In this document: positions 7,450-16,477 of the stretch, piece by piece
Layout: the number at the start of each line of letters is the position of its first letter
Numbering within the stretch: position 1 is the first letter of the stretch
Assembly (NCBI GenBank): GCA_022711755.1
Contig: JAKLEA010000015.1
Span: 1-64,000, forward strand
DNA from: Planctomycetota bacterium
Lineage (GTDB): Bacteria > Planctomycetota > Brocadiia > SM23-32 > JAKLEA01
DNA length: 64,000 bases
Reading direction: 5' to 3'
Translations under genes and position numbers: made by a program
Notes under the pieces: generated by a model
What the model was told of the DNA's origin: nothing
Database searches by the model: none
The model's input: only the letters and a program-made list of their open reading frames with translations

Positions 7450-7890
7450 ATGATAACTCACAAATGTCAGTATGCAGTCAGGGCCGTTTTTGAACTGGCA
7501 AAGCGCTACGGCGAAGGCACGATCAAAGTCGCCGAAGTCGCCGAGGTTCAGGCGATACCGCCCCGATTCCTTGAGGTGATTCTAAGTCAGCTAAAGCAGG
7601 GGCGCTTCGTGGATTCGCGCCGCGGGGCAGGAGGGGGATACTATCTGGTCAAGAACCCAAAAGATATTACGGTTGGCGAAATCATTGAGTTCGTACAGGG
7701 TCCGATTGATCCGGTGGGATGCACTAACGAGGATGATGAAAAGCACTGTGAATTATTGAATAATTGTCCGTTCAAGAAAATGTGGAACAAAGCCCGCGAG
7801 TCGTTGCGCGGCGTCTATTTCACCACCACGTTCCAGGACCTGATTGACGAATATGACGAATCGGACGTAGTCCAGGAATACGCTATTTAG
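7450..7890 (+). CDS. RrF2-family Fe-S transcriptional regulator
   Basis: This 146-residue RrF2/IscR/NsrR-type regulator has an N-terminal winged helix (HKCQYAVRAVFELAKRYG, then VAEVQAIPPRFLEVILSQLKQGRFVDSRRGAGGGYYL). The usual central helix carries three cysteines, C91, C100 and C106, placed like the cluster ligands of IscR and NsrR. It therefore probably senses Fe-S status, redox state or nitric oxide. The ATG at 7450 was chosen because the domain begins there and AGAGG lies upstream; the frame stays open further upstream to 7333. It stands alone between purF and the convergent gltD, so its targets are not evident. The Fe-S-rich genes of this window are candidates. Confidence 0.92.
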   Translation: MITHKCQYAVRAVFELAKRYGEGTIKVAEVAEVQAIPPRFLEVILSQLKQGRFVDSRRGAGGGYYLVKNPKDITVGEIIEFVQGPIDPVGCTNEDDEKHCELLNNCPFKKMWNKARESLRGVYFTTTFQDLIDEYDESDVVQEYAI

Positions 7891-7919
7891 GAAAGATTTC
7901 CGTCTCTTTACCTTTCCAT

Positions 7920-9344
7920 TTAACGCGCAAGGTATTTGTCAATTGCAGCGGCTGCCTCCCTGCCCTGGAAGATCGCTCGCACGACCAGAGACGCCCCCAT
8001 GACAGCGTCACCCGCCGCGAAGATTCCCTGATTTGAAGTCATGAAACCGCTGTCAACCACGATGTTTCCGCGCGCGTCGGTCTTCAACCCGAATCCCTGT
8101 ACCATCGGTCCGTGTTCAACATGGACGAAGCCCATTGCCAGGAGCGCCATCTCTGCCTCAAGCTCGAACTCCGAACCCGGGATTTCCCGGAAATTGCGCC
8201 GTCCTGTTGCGTCAGGAGACGACCATTCGATGTTGACGCACTTTAAACTCGAGACCGCTCCGTTACAGCCAACGAACTCCTTTGTCATTCCGCTCCACAT
8301 CCGGGCGCAGCCCTCCTCATGCGAACTTGATGAACGCAGAGTCTGCGGCCAGGTCGGCCAGGGATTGTCCGCAGGACGACGGTCAGGCGGTTTTGGCAGG
8401 ACTTCGATCTGTGTGATCTCGCGCGCACCCTGGCGGCGGGCGGTGCCGACGCAGTCCGCCCCTGTGTCCCCTCCGCCGATGACGACGACGCGCTTGCCGG
8501 TTGCAAGTATCTGTTCGCCCTTCGGCTCGACGCCAGAAACCCGGAGATTCTGCTGGATCAGGAAGGGCATTGCGAAATGAATCCCGGCTAACTCCCTGCC
8601 CGGGATTTCGAGATCACGCGGCTTTCTGGATCCGGCTGCGATCAGAATGGCGTCGAAAGTGCGTTCAATGTGCCGGGCCGAGATGTCAACTCCTATGTCT
8701 ACGTCCGCTTCGAAAACAACACCCTCATCACGCATTTGCGCAAGTCTGCGGTCAATAATCCGTTTATCCAGTTTAAAATCGGGTATCCCGTAACGCAGGA
8801 TTCCGCCGATCCGATCTGATTTCTCAAATACGGTGACGCCATGTCCGCTTCGGGCAAGTTGCTGCGCGGCGGCAAGCCCCGTCGGGCCGGAACCGATTAT
8901 GGCTACCTTTTTTCCGGTTTTCATTGGGGCGGGTTGGGGCGTAATCCAGCCCTGTTCCCATCCGCGCTCGACTATTTGAAGCTCGATCTGCTTGATAGTA
9001 ACGGGCTCCTGGTTGACGGACAGTGTGCAGGCGGCTTCGCACGGCGCGGGGCAGACCCGGCCGGTAATCTCCGGGAAGTTATTGGTCATGTGCAGAAGGT
9101 CGAGCGCCTTGCGCCACTGCGCGCGGTAGACCATATCGTTGAAGTCGGGGATGTAATTGCGCAGGGGACAGCCGTACATGTGGCAATACGGCACTCCGCA
9201 GTCCATGCAACGGGCGGCCTGCGTCTCCAACCTGTGGGGCGGCAACGGTTGCTCGACTTCGCGGCAGTCCTTAATTCGCTCTTCGACCGGTCTTTTGGGG
9301 GGAGCCTCCCGCTGGTAGAGCATGAAGCCTTCGGGTTTACCCAT
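7920..9344 (-). CDS. gltD: Glutamate synthase small (beta) subunit
   Basis: GltD passes electrons from NAD(P)H to the large subunit for glutamate formation from glutamine and 2-oxoglutarate. The 474-residue protein has the N-terminal Fe-S region (AARCMDCGVPYCHMYGCPL and GRVCPAPCEAACTL). Two dinucleotide folds follow, one for FAD (VAIIGSGPTGLAAAQQLA) and one for NAD(P)H (VVVIGGGDTGADCVGTA), and it ends in GIFAAGDAVMGASLVVRAI. Its ATG is preceded by GGAGG and lies inside the end of gltB (8-nt overlap), so the two are translationally coupled. It converges with the RrF2 gene. Confidence 0.96.
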   Translation of the reverse strand: MGKPEGFMLYQREAPPKRPVEERIKDCREVEQPLPPHRLETQAARCMDCGVPYCHMYGCPLRNYIPDFNDMVYRAQWRKALDLLHMTNNFPEITGRVCPAPCEAACTLSVNQEPVTIKQIELQIVERGWEQGWITPQPAPMKTGKKVAIIGSGPTGLAAAQQLARSGHGVTVFEKSDRIGGILRYGIPDFKLDKRIIDRRLAQMRDEGVVFEADVDIGVDISARHIERTFDAILIAAGSRKPRDLEIPGRELAGIHFAMPFLIQQNLRVSGVEPKGEQILATGKRVVVIGGGDTGADCVGTARRQGAREITQIEVLPKPPDRRPADNPWPTWPQTLRSSSSHEEGCARMWSGMTKEFVGCNGAVSSLKCVNIEWSSPDATGRRNFREIPGSEFELEAEMALLAMGFVHVEHGPMVQGFGLKTDARGNIVVDSGFMTSNQGIFAAGDAVMGASLVVRAIFQGREAAAAIDKYLAR

Positions 9345-12300
9345 GGTAGACCTCCTCAGTCGCAGAGACGGTTTCCTTGTCTGTGTCTTCGTGCAGTTTC
9401 ATGCGCTCAAGAGACTTGCGATAGTCAATCGGCATCACCTTTACAAACATCGGCAGGCACGCCTCCCAGTTTTCGAGGATGCGCGCCGCTCTTGCGCTGC
9501 CCGTGAAATTCATGTGTGCGCGAATCATGGCCGCGAGTTCGGCCTGATCCCGTTCCGTCCATACGGTTTCAAGATCAACGGTGTCAAGGTTGCAGCGGAT
9601 GTCGAACAACCCGCTATCGTTGAAGATGTATGCGATTCCTCCCGTCATTCCGGCGGCAAAGTTGTTGCCCGTCTGACCGAGGACTACGACTATGCCTCCG
9701 GTCATGTATTCGCAACCGTGATTGCCGGCGCCTTCAACTACTGCGCGCGCGCCCCCGTTGCGGATGGCGAAACGCTCGCCAGCTATGCCGTTGATGTAGA
9801 CCTCCCCCCCCGTCGCGCCGTAGAGCGCGACGTTGCCGGCAATCACGTTCTCGCCCGGCTCGAAGCGTGTTCCCTGCGGCGGGATCAGGACAATCCTTCC
9901 CCCGGACATGCCCTTGGCCAGATAATCGTTGGCTTCGCCCTCAATGCGGATAGAAATGCCGGACGAGAGGAAGGCGCCCATGCTCTGGCCGGCGGTCCCT
10001 TTCAGGTTTAGTGTGATTGTGTCCGGAGGGAGTCCCTTGAGGCCGCGGCGCCGGGCAATCTCGCCGCTCAGCATCGTCCCGACAGCGCGATTTACATTCC
10101 TGATCGGCATTTCGATCACGACCCGCTCCTGTCTCTCGATGGCAGGGCGGGCAAGTTCGATCAATTTTACGTCAAGAGTCTTTTCAAGCTCGTGATCCTG
10201 ACTGAGGGAGCAGCTTCTGGCTTCGCCATTCAAGGCCGACGCAATGAGCAGATTCCTGAAATCCAGAGTCCGGGCCTTTGGAACAGCAGGATTTTCCATC
10301 GCCTCCAGCATGTCGCATCGCCCGACCATCTCATCAACTGTCCGGATGCCTAGTCTGGCCATGTGCTCCCGAAGGTCCGTTGCGATGAAGTTCACGAAGT
10401 TGACCACGTATTCCGGTTTCCCGGCGAAGCGCTTGCGGAGTTCCGGGTCCTGTGTGGCAACTCCAACCGAGCATGTGTTCATGTGGCACTTGCGGAGCAT
10501 GACGCAACCCATGAGGACGAGCATTAGCGAGCCGAATCCGAACTCCTCCGCGCCGAGCATTGCGGCAATCGCCAGATCGCGCCCGGTGCGCAACTGGCCG
10601 TCCACCTGTACGCGTATGCGGTCGCGCAGCCGGTTGCGGACAAGCGTCTGCTGCGTCTCGGCAAGCCCGAGTTCCCAGGGCAGCCCGCAGTGCTTGATGG
10701 CCGTCCAGGGAGAGGCTCCTGTTCCGCCGTCGTGGCCTGCGATGAGGACCATGTCGGCCTTGGCTTTGGCTACGCCTGCGGCTATTGTCCCCACTCCGGC
10801 TTCTGAAACCAGTTTTACGGACACCCTCGCGCGGGGATTGGCGCATTTGAGGTCGTAAATAAGCTGTGCGATGTCCTCGATGGAGTAGATGTCATGGTGC
10901 GGCGGCGGCGAGATCAGCGTGACGCCTGGCGTGGTATGGCGCACGCGGGCAATATCATCGGTGACTTTGTGGCCGGGAAGTTGCCCGCCTTCACCAGGCT
11001 TGGCGCCCTGCGCAATCTTGATTTGGAGTTCGTCGCAGTTGACGAGATACTCGATCGTTACGCCGAATCGTCCGGAGGCGATCTGCTTGACGCGGGAACA
11101 CTTCCAATCCCCGTTGGGCATGACCGGATAACGCTGCGGGTCTTCTCCGCCCTCGCCGGAATTGCTGCGTCCGCCGGCCCTGTTCATGCCTATGGCGATT
11201 GTCTCATGCGCTTCCTTGCTTATTGAACCGAAGGACATAGCCGCCGAGACGAAACGCGGAATGATTTTCCCGACCGGTTCGACTTCCTCAATCGGAATCG
11301 GTTCGCATTTCCTGAATCGGAAAAGGCTGCGGAGGGTAACCGGGTCGTCCGGATTTTCGATGATCGCTGCGTATTGCTTGTAAGCCGCATAATCTCCTGT
11401 GCGCGCGGCGTGTTGAAGTTTGAAGATTGCTTCGGCGGACCACAGGTGCTTCTCTCCCCCGTGGCGATTCTTGTAATTTCCACCCACCGGCAGGAGCGGG
11501 GAAACAACGCCAGAGCGGGGATATGCCGCGCGATGCCTTTCGATCGTGTCCGCCGCAATTTCATCCAGCCCGACGCCGCCCACGCGCGATGATGTTCCTG
11601 TCAGATACTTGTCCACCAGCGGCTTGCCCAGCCCGACGGCTTCGTAAATCTGAGAACCGAAGAAGCTCCGTATGGTCGAGATACCCATCCGGCTGAAGGT
11701 TTTCAGAAGGCCCTTCTTGACTGCGGTTATATAAGAGTCAACCGCTTCCTCGGGAGTTGCTTTCGCTTCAAGAAGCCCTTCCTCCGCCAATGCCCGGGCC
11801 GTGGAGAAGGCGAGGTACGGGCATATCGCATTGGCGCCATAAGCGATCAGAAGGCAGAAATGCGCAACTTCCCTGACTTCCCCCGACTCCACGACGATGC
11901 CGGCGGCTCCACGGAGACCCTTGCGAGTGAGATGATGATGCAATCCGGAAGCGGCCAGCATCGCAGGGATGGGAGACTTGTCGGCACTCATTTTAAGGTC
12001 CGTGAGGACCAGTAGCGTGGCGCCTTCGGCAATGCGGGATTCTGCCTGAGTGAAAACGTCGTCCAGAGCGCGTTCAAGAGCCTTGCCGTCGCCGTCGGCG
12101 GGGAAGAGGATGTCAATATCCCGCGCAACGACATCGGGGTTGGCCGCGTTGCGAAGCCTGAGCATGTCCTCGGGGGTCAGAATCGGATGATTCAGCTTTA
12201 ACTGTCGGCAGTGTTCGGGCGTTTCTACAAGCATGTTACGCTGCCGCCCGACGAAACTCATGAGGGACATGACAAGCTCTTCGCGCAGCGGGTCAATCGG

Positions 12301-13929
12301 CGGGTTTGTGACCTGCGCGAACAACTGCTTGAAATACGCGAAGAAGAGTTGCGGCCTTCTTGAAATGACGGCAAGGGCGGCATCGTTGCCCATTGATCCG
12401 ACGGCCTCCTGACTGCGGGCGGCCATCGGGTTGATAATCATGTTCAATTCTTCCTGAGTATAGCCGAAAGCGTGTTGCAGACGTCGCAATGTCTCAGGTT
12501 CCAGCGCCTTCACCTCGGACGGCATATGCAGGCCGCGAAGCTCGATGCGGTTGTCTCGCACCCAATGGCGATAAGGACGGCGCCGGGAAATGGTCGCCTT
12601 TATTTCCTGGTCTGGGATCACGCGGTGTTGCTGAAGGTCAACCAGGAACATGCGACCGGGTTGAAGCCGGCCCTTGCTCAAGGCATTTTCCGGCGGGATG
12701 TCAAGCGCGCCGGTTTCCGACGCCATGATTATCAGACCGTCGCGTGTGATTGTATACCTGCATGGGCGCAGCCCGTTGCGGTCGAGCGTTGCCCCGATGT
12801 AACGTCCGTCCGTAAAGACCAGCGCCGCAGGGCCGTCCCATGGCTCCATAAAGGCGGAGTGATATTCGTAAAAGGCGCGCTTGTCCTCCCCCATGAGGAA
12901 CTTCGCCCCCCACGCTTCCGGAACCATCATCATCATGGCGTGAGGCAGGGATCGCCCGCCCATGAGCAGAAGCTCCAGGGCATTATCCAGCATTGCGGAA
13001 TCGCTGCCGCCTTCCATGATGACAGGCTTGACCTTCTCAATATCCTCGCCAAGGAATTCCGTCCGCAGCGTTGACTCTCGGGCTAGCATTCGATTGACGT
13101 TCCCGCGAAGCGTGTTGATCTCGCCGTTATGGGCCAGGTATCGGAACGGCTGCGCCAGACTCCAGCTTGGGAACGTGTTAGTGCTGTATCTCTGATGAAC
13201 CAAAGCATAGGGGCTTTTTAACCGCTTGTCCCGCAGGTCAGGATAAAATGGCGCAAGCTGGCTGCCTACCAGCATGCCCTTATAGGCTATTGTTGTGGCG
13301 GATAGACTTGGGACGTAAAACGCGTCAGCAGGGCTTGACGATGGGAATGCGCGGGCGATCTCATTCTCCACGCAACGGCGTATCACGTAGAGTTTCTGCT
13401 GAAATACTGTTTTAGGGACATCGCCGCGCGCAATAAATAATTGCCTTATGTCCGGCATGGTGTTGCGGGCGAATTCGCCTAGCGTGTCAGGTTCAACAGG
13501 CACCCGGCGCCAACCAAGAAGCAGGCAACCTTCCAGCGCGGTAGCCCTCTCAAAGGCCAGAATGCATGCTTGACGTTTGTTCGGAGCCTTCGGCAGGAAA
13601 ACAATACCTGTCGCATAATCGCCGATTCGGGGAAGCGTGAAGCCTATTTTCTCGGCCTCTTCGCGGAAGAAGTCATGCGGTATCTGGAGAAGCAAACCGG
13701 CGCCGTCTCCGGTTGCTTTATCCCCCCCGACGGCTCCGCGATGCTCAAGATTGATTAATAATTCCACGCCGCTTGCGACTATGGCGTGGTTCGGTTCGGC
13801 GTCCAGACGGACGACGAAGCCTGTTCCGCAGCTTCCATGTTCGAAGGCGGGGTCGTACAGTCCGCAGTGAACACTTTGATTAAGCGGTCGCTGGTTGGAC
13901 GGTCCTTCATCGTTGTTTGCCTGTGGCAT
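9337..13929 (-). CDS. gltB: Glutamate synthase large (alpha) subunit
   Basis: This 1530-residue ferredoxin/NADPH-type GOGAT large subunit has domains in the usual order. A class II glutaminase has Cys34 exposed after propeptide removal (EHGSCGTGFV). The central domain and the FMN-binding synthase domain follow (MSFGSISKEAHETIAIGMNR, GHDGGTGASPWTAIKHCG). The 3Fe-4S cysteines lie in CVMLRKCHMNTC, and the C-terminal beta-helix contains GxxGG repeats. It transfers the amide nitrogen of glutamine to 2-oxoglutarate. It lies 63 nt downstream of a class I amidotransferase gene, and the group is preceded by a sigma-54-type promoter. Confidence 0.97.
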   Translation of the reverse strand: MPQANNDEGPSNQRPLNQSVHCGLYDPAFEHGSCGTGFVVRLDAEPNHAIVASGVELLINLEHRGAVGGDKATGDGAGLLLQIPHDFFREEAEKIGFTLPRIGDYATGIVFLPKAPNKRQACILAFERATALEGCLLLGWRRVPVEPDTLGEFARNTMPDIRQLFIARGDVPKTVFQQKLYVIRRCVENEIARAFPSSSPADAFYVPSLSATTIAYKGMLVGSQLAPFYPDLRDKRLKSPYALVHQRYSTNTFPSWSLAQPFRYLAHNGEINTLRGNVNRMLARESTLRTEFLGEDIEKVKPVIMEGGSDSAMLDNALELLLMGGRSLPHAMMMMVPEAWGAKFLMGEDKRAFYEYHSAFMEPWDGPAALVFTDGRYIGATLDRNGLRPCRYTITRDGLIIMASETGALDIPPENALSKGRLQPGRMFLVDLQQHRVIPDQEIKATISRRRPYRHWVRDNRIELRGLHMPSEVKALEPETLRRLQHAFGYTQEELNMIINPMAARSQEAVGSMGNDAALAVISRRPQLFFAYFKQLFAQVTNPPIDPLREELVMSLMSFVGRQRNMLVETPEHCRQLKLNHPILTPEDMLRLRNAANPDVVARDIDILFPADGDGKALERALDDVFTQAESRIAEGATLLVLTDLKMSADKSPIPAMLAASGLHHHLTRKGLRGAAGIVVESGEVREVAHFCLLIAYGANAICPYLAFSTARALAEEGLLEAKATPEEAVDSYITAVKKGLLKTFSRMGISTIRSFFGSQIYEAVGLGKPLVDKYLTGTSSRVGGVGLDEIAADTIERHRAAYPRSGVVSPLLPVGGNYKNRHGGEKHLWSAEAIFKLQHAARTGDYAAYKQYAAIIENPDDPVTLRSLFRFRKCEPIPIEEVEPVGKIIPRFVSAAMSFGSISKEAHETIAIGMNRAGGRSNSGEGGEDPQRYPVMPNGDWKCSRVKQIASGRFGVTIEYLVNCDELQIKIAQGAKPGEGGQLPGHKVTDDIARVRHTTPGVTLISPPPHHDIYSIEDIAQLIYDLKCANPRARVSVKLVSEAGVGTIAAGVAKAKADMVLIAGHDGGTGASPWTAIKHCGLPWELGLAETQQTLVRNRLRDRIRVQVDGQLRTGRDLAIAAMLGAEEFGFGSLMLVLMGCVMLRKCHMNTCSVGVATQDPELRKRFAGKPEYVVNFVNFIATDLREHMARLGIRTVDEMVGRCDMLEAMENPAVPKARTLDFRNLLIASALNGEARSCSLSQDHELEKTLDVKLIELARPAIERQERVVIEMPIRNVNRAVGTMLSGEIARRRGLKGLPPDTITLNLKGTAGQSMGAFLSSGISIRIEGEANDYLAKGMSGGRIVLIPPQGTRFEPGENVIAGNVALYGATGGEVYINGIAGERFAIRNGGARAVVEGAGNHGCEYMTGGIVVVLGQTGNNFAAGMTGGIAYIFNDSGLFDIRCNLDTVDLETVWTERDQAELAAMIRAHMNFTGSARAARILENWEACLPMFVKVMPIDYRKSLERMKLHEDTDKETVSATEEVYHG

Positions 13930-13992
13930 CCTTGTGGTCCCATGTTGGTCTTCATGACATGCATGTCGTTCAAACTCGCGGCGGATGCCATA

Positions 13993-14703
13993 TTACGATA
14001 TCCGGGTCTCGAGACTCAAGAGATTGCGGCATATCCTTGCCGCATATCCGAACAGAGAGTTTTCCCTTTCTTCGAATTCGCTCAGCACACGGTGCCTGTC
14101 CGGCTTGTTCCGGGTCCAATCGTCAAGGATGGCGTGTGTTATCTCCACGTGAAACTGCAACCCAAGCGCTCTGCGATATCGAAATGCCTGATTCGGACAA
14201 TCATCTGACGTCGCCAGGAGGACTGCGTCTTCCGGTAGTTCGAACATGTCCTCGTGCCATTGGAAGACACGAAGAGTGGATGGGAAGCGACGGAAGACCG
14301 GGTCGCGCCTGCCTTCCTCCGTTAGGTAAACATTTCTCCATCCCCATTCCATTTCGGGGGATTTCACGACTTTTGCGCCGCAGGCCTTTGCGATCATTTG
14401 CGCGCCGAGACAGACGCCCAGAATGGGCACATCAGACTCAATGGCCCGTCTTAGAAACTCCGTCTCTTCGCGCAGGAAGGGATATTCATCCTCTTCGTAG
14501 ACGTTCATCGGACCGCCCATGGAAACAATTAGGCTCCATTCCGACGGGTCGGAAGGCAGCCGTTCCCCGGCGTAAAGCTTTGCCCAGCGGACAGAGCTTG
14601 TCGTTTCCGAAAGCGGTCCGTTCAGGCAGCCGATGCCTTCAGATTTCTCGTGTAGGATGACCAACGCCCCGAGTCTGCCTGCGGGCTTGAACATTGCTGA
14701 CAT
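13993..14703 (-). CDS. Class I glutamine amidotransferase (GMP-synthase-like)
   Basis: This 236-residue stand-alone class I glutamine amidotransferase has SMGGPMNVYEEDEYPFL, the nucleophile elbow GVCLGAQMIAKACG, and LQFHVEIT with the catalytic histidine and glutamate. The acceptor substrate of this subfamily cannot be read from sequence. Its position between glnA and gltB, with the same orientation and its own sigma-54-like promoter, ties it to nitrogen assimilation, perhaps as a glutaminase releasing ammonia or acting on a gamma-glutamyl compound. There are two nearby ATG starts (14703 and 14694) and no strong Shine-Dalgarno sequence. Confidence 0.88.
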   Translation of the reverse strand: MSAMFKPAGRLGALVILHEKSEGIGCLNGPLSETTSSVRWAKLYAGERLPSDPSEWSLIVSMGGPMNVYEEDEYPFLREETEFLRRAIESDVPILGVCLGAQMIAKACGAKVVKSPEMEWGWRNVYLTEEGRRDPVFRRFPSTLRVFQWHEDMFELPEDAVLLATSDDCPNQAFRYRRALGLQFHVEITHAILDDWTRNKPDRHRVLSEFEERENSLFGYAARICRNLLSLETRIS

Positions 14704-14726
14704 CCCGGTGTTGTTCTGAAGGAAAA

Positions 14727-14866
14727 GGGCTCACCCGCGATTGGCAGGTTCTGGCACAACCTGACAGTTCGCCGAAAGCGCTACACCCAGCAACTGGCGT
14801 CCCAGCAAGGACGTTATGTTTCTTTCGGTCTCTCGTCTGTTTGAGAGTTCCTGCGGGTGAGCCCAA
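14727..14866 (-). other. 140-bp element with 12-bp terminal inverted repeats, possibly a structured RNA leader
   Basis: GGGCTCACCCGC at 14727-14738 and its exact complement at 14855-14866 bracket a region full of further palindromes. On the minus strand these are CTCTC/GAGAG, CCGAAAG/CTTTCGG, CGTCC/GGACG, CCAG/CTGG and CAGGTT/AACCTG. Nested as listed they would form a multibranched RNA closed by the 12-bp stem, followed by TTTT. A sigma-54-like promoter lies inside it. A small non-autonomous mobile element, a regulatory DNA region or an RNA leader are all possible. It matches no riboswitch family I can recognise. Confidence 0.6.
14789..14804 (-). promoter_or_regulatory. Candidate sigma-54 promoter of the amidotransferase-gltBD operon
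   Basis: TGGGACGCCAGTTGCT matches the consensus TGGCACG-N4-TTGCT at every fixed base except one (G for C). The essential GG and GC are spaced exactly one -24/-12 interval apart. Transcription would start near 14778, about 75 nt before the amidotransferase start codon. Confidence 0.65.
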
Positions 14867-14898
14867 GATTCTGATCCGCCGCGCTGCTCCCCTGTTGA

Positions 14899-16221
14899 TC
14901 AGAGGATCGGCAGATACTTTTCAATCTCCATCTTGCTGATGTGCGTGCGGTAGGCGTCCCACTCGACCTTCTTGTTGTCAATGAACTTGTTGAAGATGTG
15001 GTCGCCCAGGGCTTCGCGCACCAGCGCGCTCTTTTCCGTGTTGGCAATCGCCTCTGCCAAACTGCCGGGCAGAGCATGAATCCCGGCCTCTTCGCGCTCG
15101 GCCTCGGACATCTCGAAAATGTCCTGTTCGACCGGCGGGGCAAGTTCATAATTCTCCTCGACGCCTTTCAGCCCGGCGGCCAGCATGACGGTGAATGCAA
15201 GGTACGGATTGCAGCCGGGGTCCGGGCATCGGAATTCGGCGCGGGTCGCCTTTTCACGGCCGGGTTTGTACATCGGGACGCGAACCAGTGCGGAACGGTT
15301 TCGACGCGCCCAGGAGATGTAGACCGGAGCCTCGTAGCCCGGAACCAGACGCTTGTAGGAGTTGACCCACTGCGCGACAAGCGAGCAGATTTCCGGCGCG
15401 TGCTTGAGCAGTCCGGCAATGTATGACTTCCCGATCTTTGACAGGCCGTGCTTGTCCTTCGAATCGTGGAACGCGTTCTTGCTGCCCTTGAAGAGGGACT
15501 GGTGAACGTGCATTCCGCTCCCATTCTCGCCGAACATCGGCTTGGGCATGAAAGTGGCGTAGACTCCGTGCTTGAGAGCGATTTCCTTCACGGTGAGCCT
15601 GTATGTCATGGCTGCGTCGGCCATTGTCAGCGCGTCCGTGTAACGAAGGTCAATTTCGTGTTGGCTGGGGGCCACTTCATGATGGCTGTACTCGACTTTG
15701 ATCCCCATGCTTTCAAGCGCGAAGACCGTGTCGCGGCGCAGGTCGCTTGCAACATCCAGCGGGGTGAGATCGAAGTATCCGCCGGCGTCCAGAGGCTCCG
15801 TGCCATTGCAATTCTTGAAGTAGAAGAATTCAAGCTCCGGGCCGACATAGTAGGTATAGCCCAGGTCGCTTGCCTTCTTCATTACGCGCTTCAGGGCGTA
15901 ACGCGGATCGCCTGCATATGGAGTGCCGTTCGGCTCCTGAATGTCGCAGAACATTCGGGCAACCCTGGCTTCCGCCGGCCTCCATGGGATGATCTGGAAC
16001 GTGTTCGGATCAGGCATGGCGATCATGTCGCTTTCCTGAATCCTGCAATATCCCTCGATGGACGATCCGTCGAATCCCATTCCTTCGTCAAGGGCGCCTT
16101 CAAGTTCGCTGACGGGGATCGCGAAGCTCTTAAGCATTCCCAGAACGTCTGTGAACCACAGACGAACAAATTTGACGTTGTTTTCCTTTGCCGCCTTGAG
16201 CACTGCGTCCTTGGTAGCCAT
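14899..16221 (-). CDS. glnA: Glutamine synthetase type I
   Basis: Glutamine synthetase condenses glutamate and ammonia using ATP. The 440-residue length fits the GSI-alpha type (Bacillus/Thermotoga/archaeal), which is not adenylylated. Signatures are FVRLWFTDVLG, GFDGSSIEG, GPELEFFYF, SHHEVAPSQHEI, FMPKPMFGENGSGMHVHQSL and RNRSALVRVP, covering the metal and ATP sites. The start at 16221 has AGGAGA upstream and matches family N-termini; the frame extends upstream but would overlap the promoter. The gene has its own sigma-54-like promoter about 100 nt upstream and a hairpin (16256-16270) in its leader. The PII and Amt genes lie just upstream in the same direction. Confidence 0.97.
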   Translation of the reverse strand: MATKDAVLKAAKENNVKFVRLWFTDVLGMLKSFAIPVSELEGALDEGMGFDGSSIEGYCRIQESDMIAMPDPNTFQIIPWRPAEARVARMFCDIQEPNGTPYAGDPRYALKRVMKKASDLGYTYYVGPELEFFYFKNCNGTEPLDAGGYFDLTPLDVASDLRRDTVFALESMGIKVEYSHHEVAPSQHEIDLRYTDALTMADAAMTYRLTVKEIALKHGVYATFMPKPMFGENGSGMHVHQSLFKGSKNAFHDSKDKHGLSKIGKSYIAGLLKHAPEICSLVAQWVNSYKRLVPGYEAPVYISWARRNRSALVRVPMYKPGREKATRAEFRCPDPGCNPYLAFTVMLAAGLKGVEENYELAPPVEQDIFEMSEAEREEAGIHALPGSLAEAIANTEKSALVREALGDHIFNKFIDNKKVEWDAYRTHISKMEIEKYLPIL

Positions 16222-16324
16222 CTTACTTCTCTCCTGTGTGTGGGGTTTGCTGGGCGGGCCGCAACGGCCCTTTCTTTCTTTGCGTTGTCCACATGAACGG
16301 ACGTTACGCACACGATTATCTATT

Positions 16325-16341
16325 AGCAACGGCTGTGCCAA
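16325..16341 (-). promoter_or_regulatory. Candidate sigma-54 promoter of glnA
   Basis: TTGGCACAGCCGTTGCT fits the -24/-12 consensus (TTGGCAC-N5-TTGCT) with correct spacing of GG and GC. The predicted start near 16314 leaves a leader of about 90 nt. Palindromes at 16359-16383 and 16406-16447 lie upstream and are candidate enhancer sites. Confidence 0.8.
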
Positions 16342-16358
16342 TCGTTTACAGATTGTCC

Positions 16359-16383
16359 TAACACCAATGTTATAATGGTGTTA
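16359..16383. promoter_or_regulatory. Palindrome upstream of glnA, candidate activator or repressor site
   Basis: TAACACCA and TGGTGTTA are exact complementary arms around a 9-nt AT-rich centre. The centre is about 57 nt upstream of the predicted glnA start. The CACCA...TGGTG halves resemble NtrC half-sites, but the spacing is wider than in enteric NtrC sites. The centre also contains a TATAAC hexamer on the minus strand that could serve as a sigma-70 -10. Confidence 0.5.
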
Positions 16384-16405
16384 CAGCGCATGTAGCCCCG
16401 ACATT

Positions 16406-16447
16406 GCCGGTGTGAGGCTAATACCGTTTGGTATGACTCACACCGGC
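16406..16447. repeat. 42-nt interrupted palindrome between glnB and glnA
   Basis: GCCGGTGTGAG (16406-16416) pairs perfectly with CTCACACCGGC (16437-16447), and an inner stem ATACC/GGTAT closes the loop. It begins 31 nt after the glnB stop. No T-run follows on the minus strand, so it is either a T-less transcript-end hairpin for amt-glnB or a protein-binding site. Confidence 0.6.
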
Positions 16448-16477
16448 AAAACCTACGATCGTGTATGTTCCGGGGTG

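Noticed and set aside
14727..14866. Cobalamin riboswitch reading of the structured element
   Set aside because: A GCCAG-AACCTGCC string resembles part of the B12 box, but the other conserved blocks are absent and the downstream genes concern nitrogen.
16406..16447. Classical rho-independent terminator after glnB
   Set aside because: The hairpin is strong, but no T-run follows it on the minus strand.
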